Shown: positions 36,083 through 47,318 of the stretch, in pieces
How the letters are laid out: each line of letters begins with the position of its first letter
How positions within the stretch are numbered: position 1 is the first letter of the stretch
NCBI GenBank assembly: GCA_036873755.1
Contig: JAVTVY010018746.1
Coordinates: 1 to 64,000 of the forward strand
Reading direction: 5' to 3'
Source: Hanleya hanleyi
Lineage: Eukaryota; Mollusca; Polyplacophora; Lepidopleurida; Hanleyidae
DNA: 64,000 nt
Program-made: the position numbers and the translations under genes
Notes under the pieces: generated by a model
Databases searched by the model: none
Told to the model about the DNA's origin: nothing
What the model saw: only the letters and a program-made list of their open reading frames with translations

Positions 36083-36466
36083 CTTCACCACGCTGCTACA
36101 GCTGATCAATGTTCACTTCCCTTATTTGAAAAACGATTTCACTATGGAAACAGGGGAAGTTACTTTGATTCCTCTTGTCTTTTATCTGGAGTAATCAGTG
36201 TTTCATAGAAATGAAAGCTAGTTTTGTTGTGGTTTGTCAAACAATAGATTGGCAGGTCTTCAAAAAACTGATGTAGCCATGCTGCCATTTTGATTTTATC
36301 AGCTGACGTCGCCCTGGAAGATGGCATACAAGCAACTTCTTCGAGAATTTCCGAGATGAATGGAAATAATGAACAGTTCCACTCTCGTCACTTTATAAAA
36401 TTGTTTTAGAAATTGGTGGCTTGTGGGAATAAATTTGCATTATCTCTTCTAGTATGTTTATTAATA

Positions 36467-38274
36467 CACTTCTCCCTCACTATAACACGCCCCTTTATAG
36501 CGCGCGTTTCAGTTTAACACGGTACTAAACGTGTCCCCCGATTTTTTTGCCTATTTTGCACTCGTAAGAAAAAAAAAAAAAAAAAAAAAATATTTTTGCA
36601 CTCGTGTTCGTGGAAAAATACATGGGAAGACTTTTTATTCACAAATAATAATGAAAGAATGCAATGTTTTACCTTTGAATAAAGTTGAATGAATGGCTGA
36701 GTGGCTTACATATAACACTGATGGTTGTGGTGATTTTAAAAATATTGTATTGTAAAAATAATTTCCCGTAAAGATAGACTGTTTACGGGCGACTGGCGCA
36801 CGTGGTGCTGATGAATTGTATACTGTGAACGCTTGGCCTTGAATAAAAGACAAACTTGTTGTCCTGGCTGGAATCCTTGAGGCTTATAACACGTTTAATT
36901 ATCATCTCTGTGTTAATTACTCGGATTATAAACACAGAAAACGAGTCCAGCTGTTCGCGGGAACAGGAAGTGGCATCTTGAACTCCGCGCACTTTGACCC
37001 TGCAGAGCGAGGCCCTGATAAAGCAAGCCGCCTTTCGCACCTCAATAATCCCCTATTGTTTTACGTTATTTGGTATCGCGGTACATGCTCTAACATGACT
37101 CTTCAAAAACCTTTATATACAATAAAAATTTAATCAGAAATCAATCAGTATCTTCACGATGTCAGCCAACGTCAGAAAACGAAAAGCATTCTCTGTCAAA
37201 GAAAAGTTGTCCGCTATAGACCGGGTTAAGAAGGGGGAGTCCCAGGCAAAAGTTTCCCGAGATCTGAGTCTAGCTGAATCCACGTTACGGGGATGGCTAA
37301 GGAGCGAAGAAAAACTTCGTACTTTCGTGGACGAGATGGACGGAGCCGATGCACTGAAGAGGAAAAAAACCAGGACAGCAAAAGACCCCGCCTTAGACTC
37401 TGCCCTTTTCACCTGGTTTGCCCAAGAACGTGAACAGAAACTTCCGAGAAACTTCTATAGATCTAAATTCTAAGAATGCAACGTGCTATTGTTCTCATCT
37501 GTGCTTATAATCTGGTTCATAGTTTCTGTAATTTATTCACTTGCATCTGTTGATTGTGATAAAACTGATATGTTCGTATTAGATTATATTAAATTATTAT
37601 TTTCTCTAACTCAAATCCATGTCTTTATTTGTCTTTCGGTGTGCTTGTTAATTATAGACTGGTTGCCCCACTTTAACATACACATGGCCCAGTTTCCACG
37701 TGGCCTAGTTTCCACGTGACTGTTACCTTGGACTCACAGCTGACACGAGGTCAGGCCGCCATCTTTATTATGACGACTCTTCCTGGTGTTTCATTCAGCA
37801 GTGCGCGGCATTGTTGCCGTCACATGGGATGTTAATAACATCGTGTGTTCGAATTAATATCCAGCTAAATAAACTAACTGCAAGCTGGGATCTTCGAAAT
37901 GTCCACATCTGGCATTTAACTGTTTTGGTACATTCAAAGTTTTTACGTGAATTATCGGACTTCGCGACCACTCCAGCGGGAGATAGACATTCTGCCGATT
38001 TTACTGGCATGTCTGAGCGATATCATAAAATCAACAAAGGAACAGACAAACAACTTTGTGAGTAAAATAAATAAATATTATCGCTAAGTTAACTATTTCA
38101 TTTGTATGGTCCTCACACGTCAACCAGTTGATTGTGTACCTGTCAAGAATCGAGCTATTGTTCAAACAACTCCATTGTGTGACCATTTAACAATGGATTC
38201 ATTTTAGTGCGGTTCACGTATAGCACGGGTGATCTTTTGTCCCCCAGTCGGCGTATTATATTGAGGGAGAAGTG
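36467..38274. mobile_element. Pogo/Tigger-like DNA transposon, internally deleted
   Basis: Inverted ends CACTTCTCCCTCACTATAAC / CACTTCTCCCTCAATATAAT lie between TA dinucleotides (36465-36466 and 38275-38276). The paralogous segment B2 preserves the empty site GATTACTATCAAAG with a single TA (51222-51235). The element retains only the DNA-binding start of its transposase (37159-37473) and lacks the DDE domain. A 20+ adenine run is at about 36568. Confidence 0.88.
37159..37473 (+). pseudogene. Truncated pogo/CENP-B-type transposase (HTH only)
   Basis: 104 codons. RKRKAFSVKEKLSAIDRVKK, then GESQAKVSRDLSLAESTLRG is the CENP-B N-terminal (Psq-like) helix-turn-helix that binds the inverted ends in pogo, Tigger and Jerky proteins. 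The frame then reads a basic TRTAKDPALDSALFTWFAQE, the start of the second HTH, and stops at NFYRSKF. A full transposase has about 400-600 residues with a DDE/DDD catalytic core, which is absent here and in the downstream DNA of the element. The ATG context is plausible. It is dead as a transposase; I see no sign of domestication. Confidence 0.85.
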
Positions 38275-39724
38275 TACTATCAAAGTAATACTGTGTGGTC
38301 AAACAGACTGCTTATCATTTGGTCATTTCAATCAACTCAGGTGAGCTACGCAGACCGGTGTTGGAGTATCTACTCGTATGAATCCCTGACAACAGGTTAG
38401 GTAGACCTCATATGGGGTACTATACCTAAGTTGGGGTACAATGAAAGCTAATTGTGTGAAACACAGGTGAAGAGCATTTCCCAGGATAATTTTGTGACAC
38501 ATAATTTGGTACTCACAGGGCTTTGGATCTCTCCAATTTGGGCACACCCCATATTAGAGGTGCCAATTTTTTTTAGGATGGGACAGAGAGTGGGGCACAT
38601 ACCCCTGGAGGATGAGCAATCAGGAATCATCCCTGGTAGTAGTGCCTCTGAGAAGGGATTTCTTTACCAATGGGGAAAACCCAGTGTGAGGCAACACCAA
38701 CTTTATTTTGTGTTTCAAGGGCCCACTGACATTAAAAAATCGAATAAAATGAAAATTTCGAATTGCCACTTTTATTTATTCCTACGAAAGTTTGAACACA
38801 AAGATTGTAACCCCCTTTTCATTTCTGATTGTATGAATTAGGCTGTTGTATTCTATCTGAAACAATGCTAGCAAATAAAAATGCCAAACTACAGAAAATA
38901 AATACATTTCATGATAATTTTTCCCTGTAAGTCAGCGAATTGTTGTTGTTGTAAAATGCTGCTAATACTACTTAGGCAATAACGACATTCAATGTAAATC
39001 TGGAACCTTCACTAGCTATGTGATCTATCACTCTGTCATGGTACCCATATTTCGACAGTGATGCAGTATGTCAGAGCTAGGAAATGGAGGGTGTTTCAAC
39101 AGCTCAGCCGATAAATGCATGTTTTAAGATACTGTTGAAGCAAGAGGCTGTTGGTACACATGCAAAATTCGCTAGATTGTTCTGGAAGACAACCACAGCC
39201 ACAACAAAATGATGACAATGTTAGATTTGAAGTGTATGGTGGCTGTTAACATGTGAGTTAACATAGTTTTTGACCTTGAGAAAATAGGTCAGTTGCATAT
39301 GTGGTATCAATTTAGAATGCCTAGCTATATTTCATGTTATATCATAATATACTGTATATAACCTTGAGAAAATAGGTTCAGTCAACTGGGATAGGCTTCT
39401 AGTCAGTCACCAATTGCACAAGTATTATGAATTTGAAGAGCCTATCTTCACTCCTTTAAAAATTATTGCTAATGCTAAATTTGACCTTGATAAAACAGGT
39501 GAAGGTCAGTCGTTTTCATTAGGCTTCTGGTCCGTCACCAGCTGCATATGTGGTATCACAAGAAAGATGGACAGACAGAGAGACAGACAAACAGACAAAT
39601 GACAATTCAGTTCATTTTGGAGCATCATTACATATCTTCAAAGTCTAAATATTCTGTCAAAATGCACCAGAACACACCATTTTACTTCAATTAGACATAC
39701 ATGTAAAAATTTCCCAGGTGGGAT

Positions 39725-41635
39725 GTGCCATATAGCAGGGATGTAGAAGTTCCACTTCAAAAATCTTTCTACTTGTTCAGTTCAAAAAATAATTATGTGA
39801 CTGAAGTATCGGGTGAAATGAAGGACAATCCTAAACGCTTTTGGTCCTTTTTTAGAACAAAAACTAAGTCGAGGTCGATACCTAGCACAGTGAAATTTCA
39901 AAATGTTGAAACCAATGATCCGAAAGTAAAAACAAATCTATTCAATCAGTATTTTCACTCTGTCTTCGTTTCACCCGACGCTAACAGTTATCTCCCACCC
40001 ATTAAAAAATGTGTAAATAATATACTGGGGGACCTAACATTCTCTGTACAGGAGGTATATGAAGTACTGTCTAACCTAGACGTTTCTAAAGCGAGCGGGC
40101 CAGACAATTTGTCTCCGCGTATTTTGCGCGAGTGTGCCGCTGAATTAGCCCCGTCTTTATGCGATTTATTTAACAAATCAGTCCACCTTGGTATTGTACC
40201 AGACGGATGGAAGTTCGCAAATGTTGTCCCTGTTTTCAAGAAGGGTGTAAAAGAATGGGTTGAAAACTATCGGCCTATATCACTATTATCATTGCCGAGC
40301 AAAGTGCTGGAACGTTGTATTCTTAACAAAATCTACCCATGTCTTGAAACCTACATTCACAAACTGCAGCACGGTTTTGTGAAGGGGAAATCTACCTGCA
40401 CGCAGTTGGTTGAAATTGTACATTGGCTGGGAACAATCCTAGACAATGGCGGGCAGGTAGACGCTCTTTATTTAGATTTCACAAAGGCCTTCGATTCTGT
40501 GCCTCACAAGAAACTGCTATATAAGTTACAGATGTATGGCATTCATGGCAATCTTCTGAAATGGCTCACGAGCTATCTAAACAATCGCAAACAGTGTGTG
40601 GTGGCCGAAGGCCAATATTCTGAATGGCTACCTGTATTGTCGGGGGTGCCACAGGGGTCCATCCTTGGTCCTGTCTTATTTCTTTTGTACATAAATGACC
40701 TGCCCGACTGCGTTTCGGAACAAACGAAAGTTGCACTATTTGCAGACGACTCAAATTGTCTTCGGGAAATTAATAGCCTCGAAGATTGCCATGCCCTACA
40801 ACAGGATATTTCATGTCTTATTAAATGGAGTGTGGACTGGTGCATGTCATTCAATATAGAGAAGTGCAAACTAACTCTTGTAACGCGCAAGAAAAATCCC
40901 ACCTTATTTAGTTATTCTATGAACGGCGAAACCCTTGATCGTGAGTACATTGTTTGTGACCTGGGTGTAGATGTAGCGCACAATCTAATTTGGGATCACC
41001 ATATTAATAGAATTGTCGGTAAGGCAAATCAAATGCTTGGACTGCTGAAGAGAACGTGTGGCTTCGATATCAACATAGACACAAAAAGATCTTTGTATTG
41101 TGTCTTAGTTCGAAGTGTTTTAGAGTATTGTTCTCCCGTATGGTCGCCACATAACAAAAATATGTTATCAATGCTTGAAGGTGTACAGCGCAGGGCCACA
41201 AAATATATCTGTGGCGATTATGAAAGCGACTATAAAGCGAGATTATCGAAGCTAAATTTATTGCCTCTGTCATATAGAAGGGAGATGACTGACCTCGTGT
41301 ATTTTTATAAGGCTTTGAAAGATGATCGGATGTTTTTACCGAGCATTTTATCTTTTAACCGGAATGAACGAACTCAAAGCTTAAGGTCTAATTTTAGAAA
41401 TCTTATACCACCTGTTCGCTGTCAGACAGAAACTTTTAAGGCGTCTCTTTTTATGAGACTCATTCCTATCTGGAACAATTTACCTTTGGAAACCAGAAAC
41501 ATCACATTAAGTGCCAAATGTTTTAAAAACAAACTTGTTCGTTTTTACCATCAAAAATCCAAAGATATATTTAGTGTTGAAAACTTATGTTCATGGACGT
41601 CCTACTGCCATTGTACAGCGTGTCGTCCCATGTAA
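39725..41635 (+). CDS. Reverse transcriptase of non-LTR retrotransposon (636 codons, N-terminally truncated)
   Basis: The first 15 codons come from flanking DNA; element sequence begins at 39770. The order is typical of Jockey/CR1-group LINEs: KDNPKRFWSFF linker, SKASGPDNLSPRILRE, NYRPISLLSLPSKVLER, QHGFVKGKSTCTQL, YLDFTKAFDSVPHKKLL (first catalytic Asp), GVPQGSILGPVLFLLYINDL, and the catalytic FADD at residues 339-342. The C-terminal VLVRSVLEYCSPVWSPHNK, then MLEGVQRRATKYI region is also typical. It ends with a Cys/His-containing tail, CHCTACRPM. No stop or frameshift interrupts it. The enzyme would reverse-transcribe its own RNA at a nicked target, but without an endonuclease this copy is not autonomous. 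Confidence 0.92.
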   Translation: MPYSRDVEVPLQKSFYLFSSKNNYVTEVSGEMKDNPKRFWSFFRTKTKSRSIPSTVKFQNVETNDPKVKTNLFNQYFHSVFVSPDANSYLPPIKKCVNNILGDLTFSVQEVYEVLSNLDVSKASGPDNLSPRILRECAAELAPSLCDLFNKSVHLGIVPDGWKFANVVPVFKKGVKEWVENYRPISLLSLPSKVLERCILNKIYPCLETYIHKLQHGFVKGKSTCTQLVEIVHWLGTILDNGGQVDALYLDFTKAFDSVPHKKLLYKLQMYGIHGNLLKWLTSYLNNRKQCVVAEGQYSEWLPVLSGVPQGSILGPVLFLLYINDLPDCVSEQTKVALFADDSNCLREINSLEDCHALQQDISCLIKWSVDWCMSFNIEKCKLTLVTRKKNPTLFSYSMNGETLDREYIVCDLGVDVAHNLIWDHHINRIVGKANQMLGLLKRTCGFDINIDTKRSLYCVLVRSVLEYCSPVWSPHNKNMLSMLEGVQRRATKYICGDYESDYKARLSKLNLLPLSYRREMTDLVYFYKALKDDRMFLPSILSFNRNERTQSLRSNFRNLIPPVRCQTETFKASLFMRLIPIWNNLPLETRNITLSAKCFKNKLVRFYHQKSKDIFSVENLCSWTSYCHCTACRPM

Positions 41636-41811
41636 TCTGATTTGTGCTATTGTTATTATTATCTATTTTTTACATTTTTATTTTTTTAATTTTAATATAT
41701 ATTGTTAATTAGTTTTGGGAACCCGACTAGCATAGGTGTTCGCCACCTGTTTGGGTCCCCTTGTGTGTATTCATGCATGCAGAACTTGAATAAATAAATA
41801 AATAAATAAAT
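39770..41811 (+). mobile_element. 5'-truncated non-LTR retrotransposon (Jockey/CR1 group)
   Basis: The left limit is set by loss of alignment with copy A1 after ACTTCAAAAATCTTT. The right end is an (AATA)n tail after GCAGAACTTG. It contains the reverse transcriptase and C-terminal part only; the endonuclease domain and any ORF1 are lost to 5' truncation, as usual in target-primed reverse transcription. The open frame is undamaged over 600 codons, pointing to a young insertion. The target duplication could not be identified because A1 is rearranged here. Confidence 0.9.
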
Positions 41812-42431
41812 TATCAACAGTTGTAACTATGCTGTCAAAATGCAATGGTATGTGCAATTTCACATGTCGAGTTTCAAATACATTGTAGATTCAGGAGACC
41901 TCCACATAAAACAAAAAAAAGAGCATTAACTGAATGATAATTTGTGATTTTATTCATTGAAAATTGGCCAGAATGCATCTCCAGACATCTGGGATAGCCA
42001 TACCAATGAACAGGATCGAATTACTATATCAGTAATGGAGAGAGAAATAGCTGATTTTGTTGACACAAGCAGTCTACTAGTCCACTTATGTAAAGCGCAT
42101 TATGAGATAAGTCAACCAATACACTCAGTCTACAGGTTTTATTACCTGAATGGTCAACATACAGGCCTACAATATGAGACCTGCAAGGTAAAGCAGAATG
42201 TCAGTGTTACAGTATGTCTATATGACCAAAATGGCCTGACTTCAAGCTTACTTGAATCCTTGCAATTCTCCATACTGACCATATTGATGGCGGCATATTT
42301 TCTCTGACTACATTTTACTTATGTGTGTAAGCAGGGGCTGATGTAGCCTAGATTTAGATATATTTAGCTGTCTATACCCTATGTCACATGTATATGCCAG
42401 CGCTGACAGCGCCAATGTCCTTTCAATACAT

Positions 42432-43150
42432 GGTTCCGGCCTCGGCCGCTAGGATCGCCTTTGTCTTTATTTCCGTTTTATACCACTTCTATCGTCTGCT
42501 AGGCACAGCTGAGTAGGCTGGCCGATCATTTCGCTTGAACGCGTAGTGGGCGATAACTCTCCGTAATAACCACCGCCCAGCCGCCAGGATCGCGGCGAAC
42601 GACATTTCGAGAAAAAGCAGCCGACCTGGAAATAGATGTGAAAATAGCCGCTACTGCATGTTTGCTTTAAGGTATGTGGTTGATTTATATGATTTTAAGT
42701 TCAATACTTGATATAATCGATAGAAACCGGTCTTAGTTTATTCGATTGTGTCGCCATATTCGTTACCAATGGTGAAAGACAAATATGCCGAATATAAAAC
42801 CGGCTCGTGGGATGATTGAAATAGTATAAACGTTTCCGTTCCTGGTCGTTTATATTTTGGAAACATTCAAGGGATTCCCGTAGGTAGGTAAGCAAACCCT
42901 ATATCGCGAAAAATCATGCAGGTAGTTGTCATTTGAACTCCGCTAAATTCAATAAATACCACGACGTCGGCATTAGTCGACAATGGGTTTAAATGTGTAT
43001 TCATGCCAGCATGCTGTACAGGAGAGCTCCAGCCGTTAAATCTCAGCGGGAATGGAGCTTTCAAAGCCGCCCTGAAAGACCAGCTCAGTGCCTAGCAGAT
43101 GATAGAAGTGGGATAAAACAGAAATAATCCTAGCGGCCGAGGCCGGAACC
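42432..43150. mobile_element. 719-bp non-autonomous TIR element in copy A2
   Basis: Perfect inverted ends begin GGTTCCGGCCTCGGCCGCTA and continue with weaker matching for about 80 bp (TTTTAT(A/C)CCACTTCTATC, TCTGCTAGGCAC). It is absent from copy A1. CAATACA flanks the left end and its inverse TGTATTG the right, so the inverted repeat may extend outward; no direct target duplication is clear. No protein. Confidence 0.75.
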
Positions 43151-44384
43151 TTGTATTGTGCAAGTCCTGCATTGTAAAAAAGAATGTATAATGAGATATA
43201 AATCTAGCATTATGTTGATGGGCTGCAAAATCCGTATGAGAGGTGGTCCTTCAATTTCAATCCAAAAAAAAAACTTTGTCCTTTGAAATCCTTTGACTGT
43301 CTGACAATAATAAACTTCATGAACAGATGAAATGCAAATAAATTGTGCTATATAAGTTTACTGTCTATAGTGCCACTCAATGATGAACAATATCACAAAA
43401 CTACATGATGAAGAAAAATCCTCAGATGTGGCCTGGGCAATGTAGATATTGGACTCAAGTCATGAGAATTTAATGTATTTAAAAAAAATGGCCATTTGGC
43501 TCACAACGGATGGGAATTATAACACTGGGAATGTTACATTCATGTTCAGCAAAATAGAATTACTTTTCCCTGATTAAGAAGTAAATTTCCATTTTTGTGA
43601 AAACAAAATCTTATTTTGAGATGCAACAATGCGCTTCCATGATTCACCAACACCACCCAAATATTGTCAGTCCTTTGCCTATCTTGTAAGATCATTATAC
43701 CCAAATTTCATGGAAATCAAACACGTTGTTCAGAAGATATGTTACACATGTTTACCTGCATTCATGTCTATAGCGCCACCTAGTGACGACTAAATGTCAC
43801 AAAAAAACAAGCAGGTGAAATCTAAAGCCCAAGCGAGATGGCACATAAGAGTTCAATGGAAAAAAACTTTAATCATGATAATGGTTATGGAGGTTTTGAC
43901 GTTAAGTCAGATAATTGAGATTTTTCATTTAAATCATGGCAATTTGGTTCGCACCGAAGGGAATTATTATGTCGGCAATCCTATATTTATGCTTGGCAAC
44001 CTAGAATAGAACAGTTTTTAAATATTTCTCCAAGCGAATTGGTAAATTTTCATTTCACAAAAAACTTGCCCTTATAGTTATGCCAGCTACACCAAAACCT
44101 TTTCAGCACATTGACTATGCTTCAAGACCATTGTAATAAAATTTCAAAGAAATCAGACAAGCCGGAGAAAGGTTTACATATATGCTCTGACTACAACGCC
44201 ACCTAGTGGTGAGCAGCGGCTATCGAAACACAACCAGACAAATTTCCCAGGCCTAAGGAGATAGCACACAAAGTCCGACCCAAAAATATTTAACGGTTTC
44301 ATAGATATTCACGTTTAAAGTCGTGGCGACGGATCCGGCAGAGCCATTTCTCACGAAAACATAAGAGCATCCACTTTGTGGAAA

Positions 44385-45192
44385 CCTCATTTCAGGTATA
44401 GTGCTATATCCCAGTCATACCAATTGAGGTATAGTATTGTCGTATTGCCGCCTAGCAACACCTAGAGCGATACAAAGCTAAAATGTCCCCCGTTAAAATT
44501 GTCCCTCCACCACCCGAAAACCCGACGTCCTTGCTCTTAGAGATCCAACCCTCGTCTGACAATATCAGTGCATGCACCGAAGATTCCCGAAGTTCAAGCT
44601 TCGGGCCAAAACCGGTTTGAGCAGGTTCGGAGGAACTAGCCCGGATGAGGCAATCTCCTGGCATGTACAATTTAATTCGCCATACCAGGGCTAACAGTTC
44701 CGAGCGCACAGGGATTCATACACATTGGTTTTTGCCACCGAATATTCACTACGAAACTCAATTCGGACTGTAAAAAAACTGAAGTGTATGCGTCTAACAC
44801 AGTAAATATTCAATTTCTCAGCTATAAACTCAATTCCGGTGAATCCTAAAACTCGTAATTCGACCAACAACTCCGTTTGAAATTTTTTTTGACGTACGCT
44901 CACACCCGACCTGTGTAGAAATGTAAAACAGCGCGTCATTTATTCAGTAAAGTTCGTTGAAACGGGTAAAAACGCACCTTGTTTACACGATCGTTTACAG
45001 ACTTCTACAACGAAATCCAGGAAGACATTCTCCACGTTCAAATTGAAGGGCAACAACTCGTGTTTCCATTTACAAAGTATTTAGGTGACGTAGTAGAAAT
45101 GCGTCGATGTTATCGGGTAAAGTGGGCATGTGTTTTAAATTCTTTTCATTCAAGCCCGCAAAAACCTGATCACCGGACATAACCCGACTTAC
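44385..45192. other. Unique-looking DNA left of the candidate promoter
   Basis: No repeat match elsewhere in the window and no conserved exon. CpG dinucleotides are commoner than in the flanking DNA. A possible 5' UTR exon of ST13 on the minus strand could lie here but is not demonstrable. Confidence 0.4.
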
Positions 45193-45260
45193 TGATTGGT
45201 CAACCATAAAATATCGCTTGAGTACGCATGCTCCGTGGTCGAATTCGACAGAATCACAAT
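45193..45260. promoter_or_regulatory. Candidate divergent housekeeping promoter (CCAAT box, YY1-like site)
   Basis: GATTGGTCAACC (about 45194-45205) is a CCAAT box in reverse orientation. CACAATGGCG at 45255-45264 resembles the YY1 motif that often overlaps the first ATG of nuclear genes for mitochondrial proteins. The area is locally CpG-rich and not repetitive. It lies between the divergent ST13 and XPNPEP3 genes. No TATA box is seen. This is inference from motifs. Confidence 0.35.
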
Positions 45261-45295
45261 GGCGTTTGGCTTCGTTCACCGAAACAACGCGTCAC
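45259..45295 (+). CDS. XPNPEP3: Candidate XPNPEP3 exon 1 (start codon, mitochondrial presequence)
   Basis: ATG GCG opens a 37-bp stretch reading MAFGFVHRNNAS plus one base, then a GTAAAC donor at 45296. The leftover C joins GT at 54215 to give an Arg codon. The join continues YSWRSRHVLQL, an Arg-rich, acid-free leader as expected for mitochondrial import. The phase fit and position are encouraging, but the donor is only moderate and the exon is too short for similarity to prove it. Confidence 0.4.
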
Positions 45296-45299
45296 GTAA

Positions 45300-47196
45300 A
45301 CAACAAGATTTTTAACGAATGTTTAATAAATTTTCAGTATTCTTTATCCTAAGTGTAATCAGGAATACATAGCGTGACATCTATAAGATTTTAGACGAGT
45401 TATTTAGTCGGAATGAAGCAAAACAGACCGTCCATCGGTAGTAATCTGAAAGTAATAAAATTTCTTACGTGAGATTTACGGTACAATATTTTTGCCAAAT
45501 TTGCGTTTATTAAATATTTTTAAAGCTGTAAAATGCCAAATATGTTCCGAATGTATGTTGAGGGTTTCAAATTAATGTATCGTGCATCAAATACCATCCA
45601 TTATTTCATTTTATTTATCAATTCCAACGACTTGTCACCATTTTGAACCCATTTTGAAAGGTTCAACACTACTTCACAGCCTGGCACTCGAACATCGACA
45701 GCATTAGGGTTAAGAGACAGTCAGGAATGAGTAAAACACGTTCTTAAAATGTCAAGTTGTATCTTGGATATATTTCCTGAAATGAATTTAGTAAATGGTC
45801 ATGCACATTGAGTCATTCTGCACAATTCCACTTAAGAAAAACCAATCCATTCATATAACATGAAATCTCTCTAGTTTTAGGTGATCGATTCAGGTGATCG
45901 ATTGATTACCTGGTTGATCTACTAGGAGATAAAAAAATCGATCACCTGGACCAAAAATCATGGGAGCAATTTTTTTATCACCCCGTGCTGTCTTATTTCA
46001 AGCCAGGCCTGTTCAACGTTTTAGGGAAAACCCCCGATTGGGATTAAATATCGCAATTCAGATCTCGTTCATTCCAAATTAGGAAGGATATGGATTATTT
46101 AAATTAACAAAAATATTTTCATAACTGAAACAATGCTAGTAATTGGGGTGCAGTTGTCGGCAGAAGATGGGAATTGAGCCATCTCCGATAGACTGCACCC
46201 CTAGGAGGCTGACTTTGGGGTGATGGAATATTCTATTCTTGTTCAAATAAATTAAGACAGTTCAATGATTGTCAAATTTGATGTTATATTACTTTATTCT
46301 AAGCTTTAAACTCTTTCTCAGAACCATTACATATGGCGGCGGCAAAAACACAAAAATACTCAATAGCAATCAGGACGCCGGTGGCAAAAACTGATAAAAA
46401 CTCAATTGAGGTAAAAAAAATACTAAAATTTCAGTATCCGGTGGCAAAATTTTGGACTTCTATGAATCCTGGCATAAAGCTACCTCTACAACAGTATTAG
46501 TGTCATATCAATTTTAGTTTTCACATATATGCATTATTTCACATATCTGTTCAAACCCTGGAGGGCATGCGTCATTTGATCACATATCTGGCCTCACTAT
46601 CTTGGTCATTTTTCAGCAAATTATTATCATTAAGCAGACAGACTACACATTTGAATCAATCCCTTTGAAATTTTCAGAATAATAAATCTCTTTAATTTAA
46701 ATATTTAATCTCTCTAGCACTCAAATAAAGACTGCATATAATGACATGCTTTTATGTTGTGAACATGTGTAAATTTCAAGGATGTAGATGTAGTGACTAG
46801 TTTACAAATTGAATTCAAATGTCTGACACATCACACATTCTGCTAGCATGGCAGTGTCAGAAATAATTAGCAGAGGACTGTTTCTAGGCGTGTGCATGCT
46901 AGCAGTGTGTGTCATTCTTTTGCCATAAAAATTCATTTAGTGAGCGCTACTTACTACAGTTATAGATTTATAACTGGTACTGTCCACGGCCGGAACTGAG
47001 CTGAAAACTCGGGTTAAAAATAGCTCTCGCATGTGCAGAAGGGAGGGACCTCATCGATGGAATTCATAATGGTAGAAAGCTGACAAGCTCAGCAATCGTC
47101 GTCTCAATTTTCATGTCATTTCGAGAAGTACTTTTTTATATATTCCAAATAAACCTTCAAAAACGCATGATAATAGGTCGGACACCCATACCCCAT
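45300..47196. other. Intron or intergenic DNA, few features
   Basis: Unique AT-rich DNA without a recognised exon. AGGTGATCGATT and its reverse recur at about 45880-45950 (GATCGATT palindromes). A strong hairpin is at 46145-46201. Nothing else is recognised. Confidence 0.5.
46145..46201. other. 57-nt stem-loop, miRNA-precursor-like
   Basis: GGGGTGCAGTTGTCGGCAGA pairs with the downstream CTCCGATAGACTGCACCCC, and AGATGG pairs with CCATCT, around a loop of about 8 nt. There is one 4-nt bulge (CAGA) and a single-base bulge. It shows no flanking target duplication. It could be an RNA hairpin gene, a decayed MITE, or chance. Confidence 0.3.
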
Positions 47197-47198
47197 TA

Positions 47199-47310
47199 GT
47201 TCAATAAGCTGAACTCTACTAACATTTAATTTTGTGATATTGATTATGTAGCGAACCCTACATAATCAATATCACAAAATTAAATGTCAGTAGGGTTCAG
47301 GTTGTTGAAG
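47199..47310. mobile_element. 112-bp hairpin MITE, TA-flanked
   Basis: Two near-perfect 53-bp arms (GTTCAATAAGCTGAACTCTA ... TGATATTGATTATGTAG and inverse) surround a 5-bp loop. TA lies on both sides. The arms match the outermost 53 bp of the foldback at 51407-52302, so this is a minimal, internally deleted form of that family. Confidence 0.85.
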
Positions 47311-47318
47311 TAAGTATC

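Larger units (their letters stand above)
35301..38374 (+). repeat. Paralogous segment, copy B1
   Basis: TTGCAGATAATGGG through CGCAGACCGGTGTTGG aligns with B2 (50708-52343). B1 carries two insertions that B2 lacks: 35430-36082, flanked by the 9-bp repeat CTTCACCAC, and the pogo-like element 36467-38274. B2 carries a foldback that B1 lacks. Confidence 0.75.
38825..44384 (+). repeat. Paralogous segment, copy A2
   Basis: Second copy of the A segment (see 29149-34955). A2-specific insertions are the non-LTR retrotransposon at 39770-41811 and a short TIR element at 42432-43150. It also contains a roughly 245-bp stretch (41811-42055) that A1 lacks. Confidence 0.85.

Noticed and set aside
35535..36194. 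Two frames of 94 and 119 codons as a gene
   Set aside because: They run across the limits of an insertion shown by the B1/B2 comparison, with no recognised domain.
45094..45116. Short ATG frame reading MRRCYR before a GTAAAG donor as XPNPEP3 exon 1
   Set aside because: Ends in phase 0, but the acceptor at 54215 needs one leftover base; the 45259 candidate fits.
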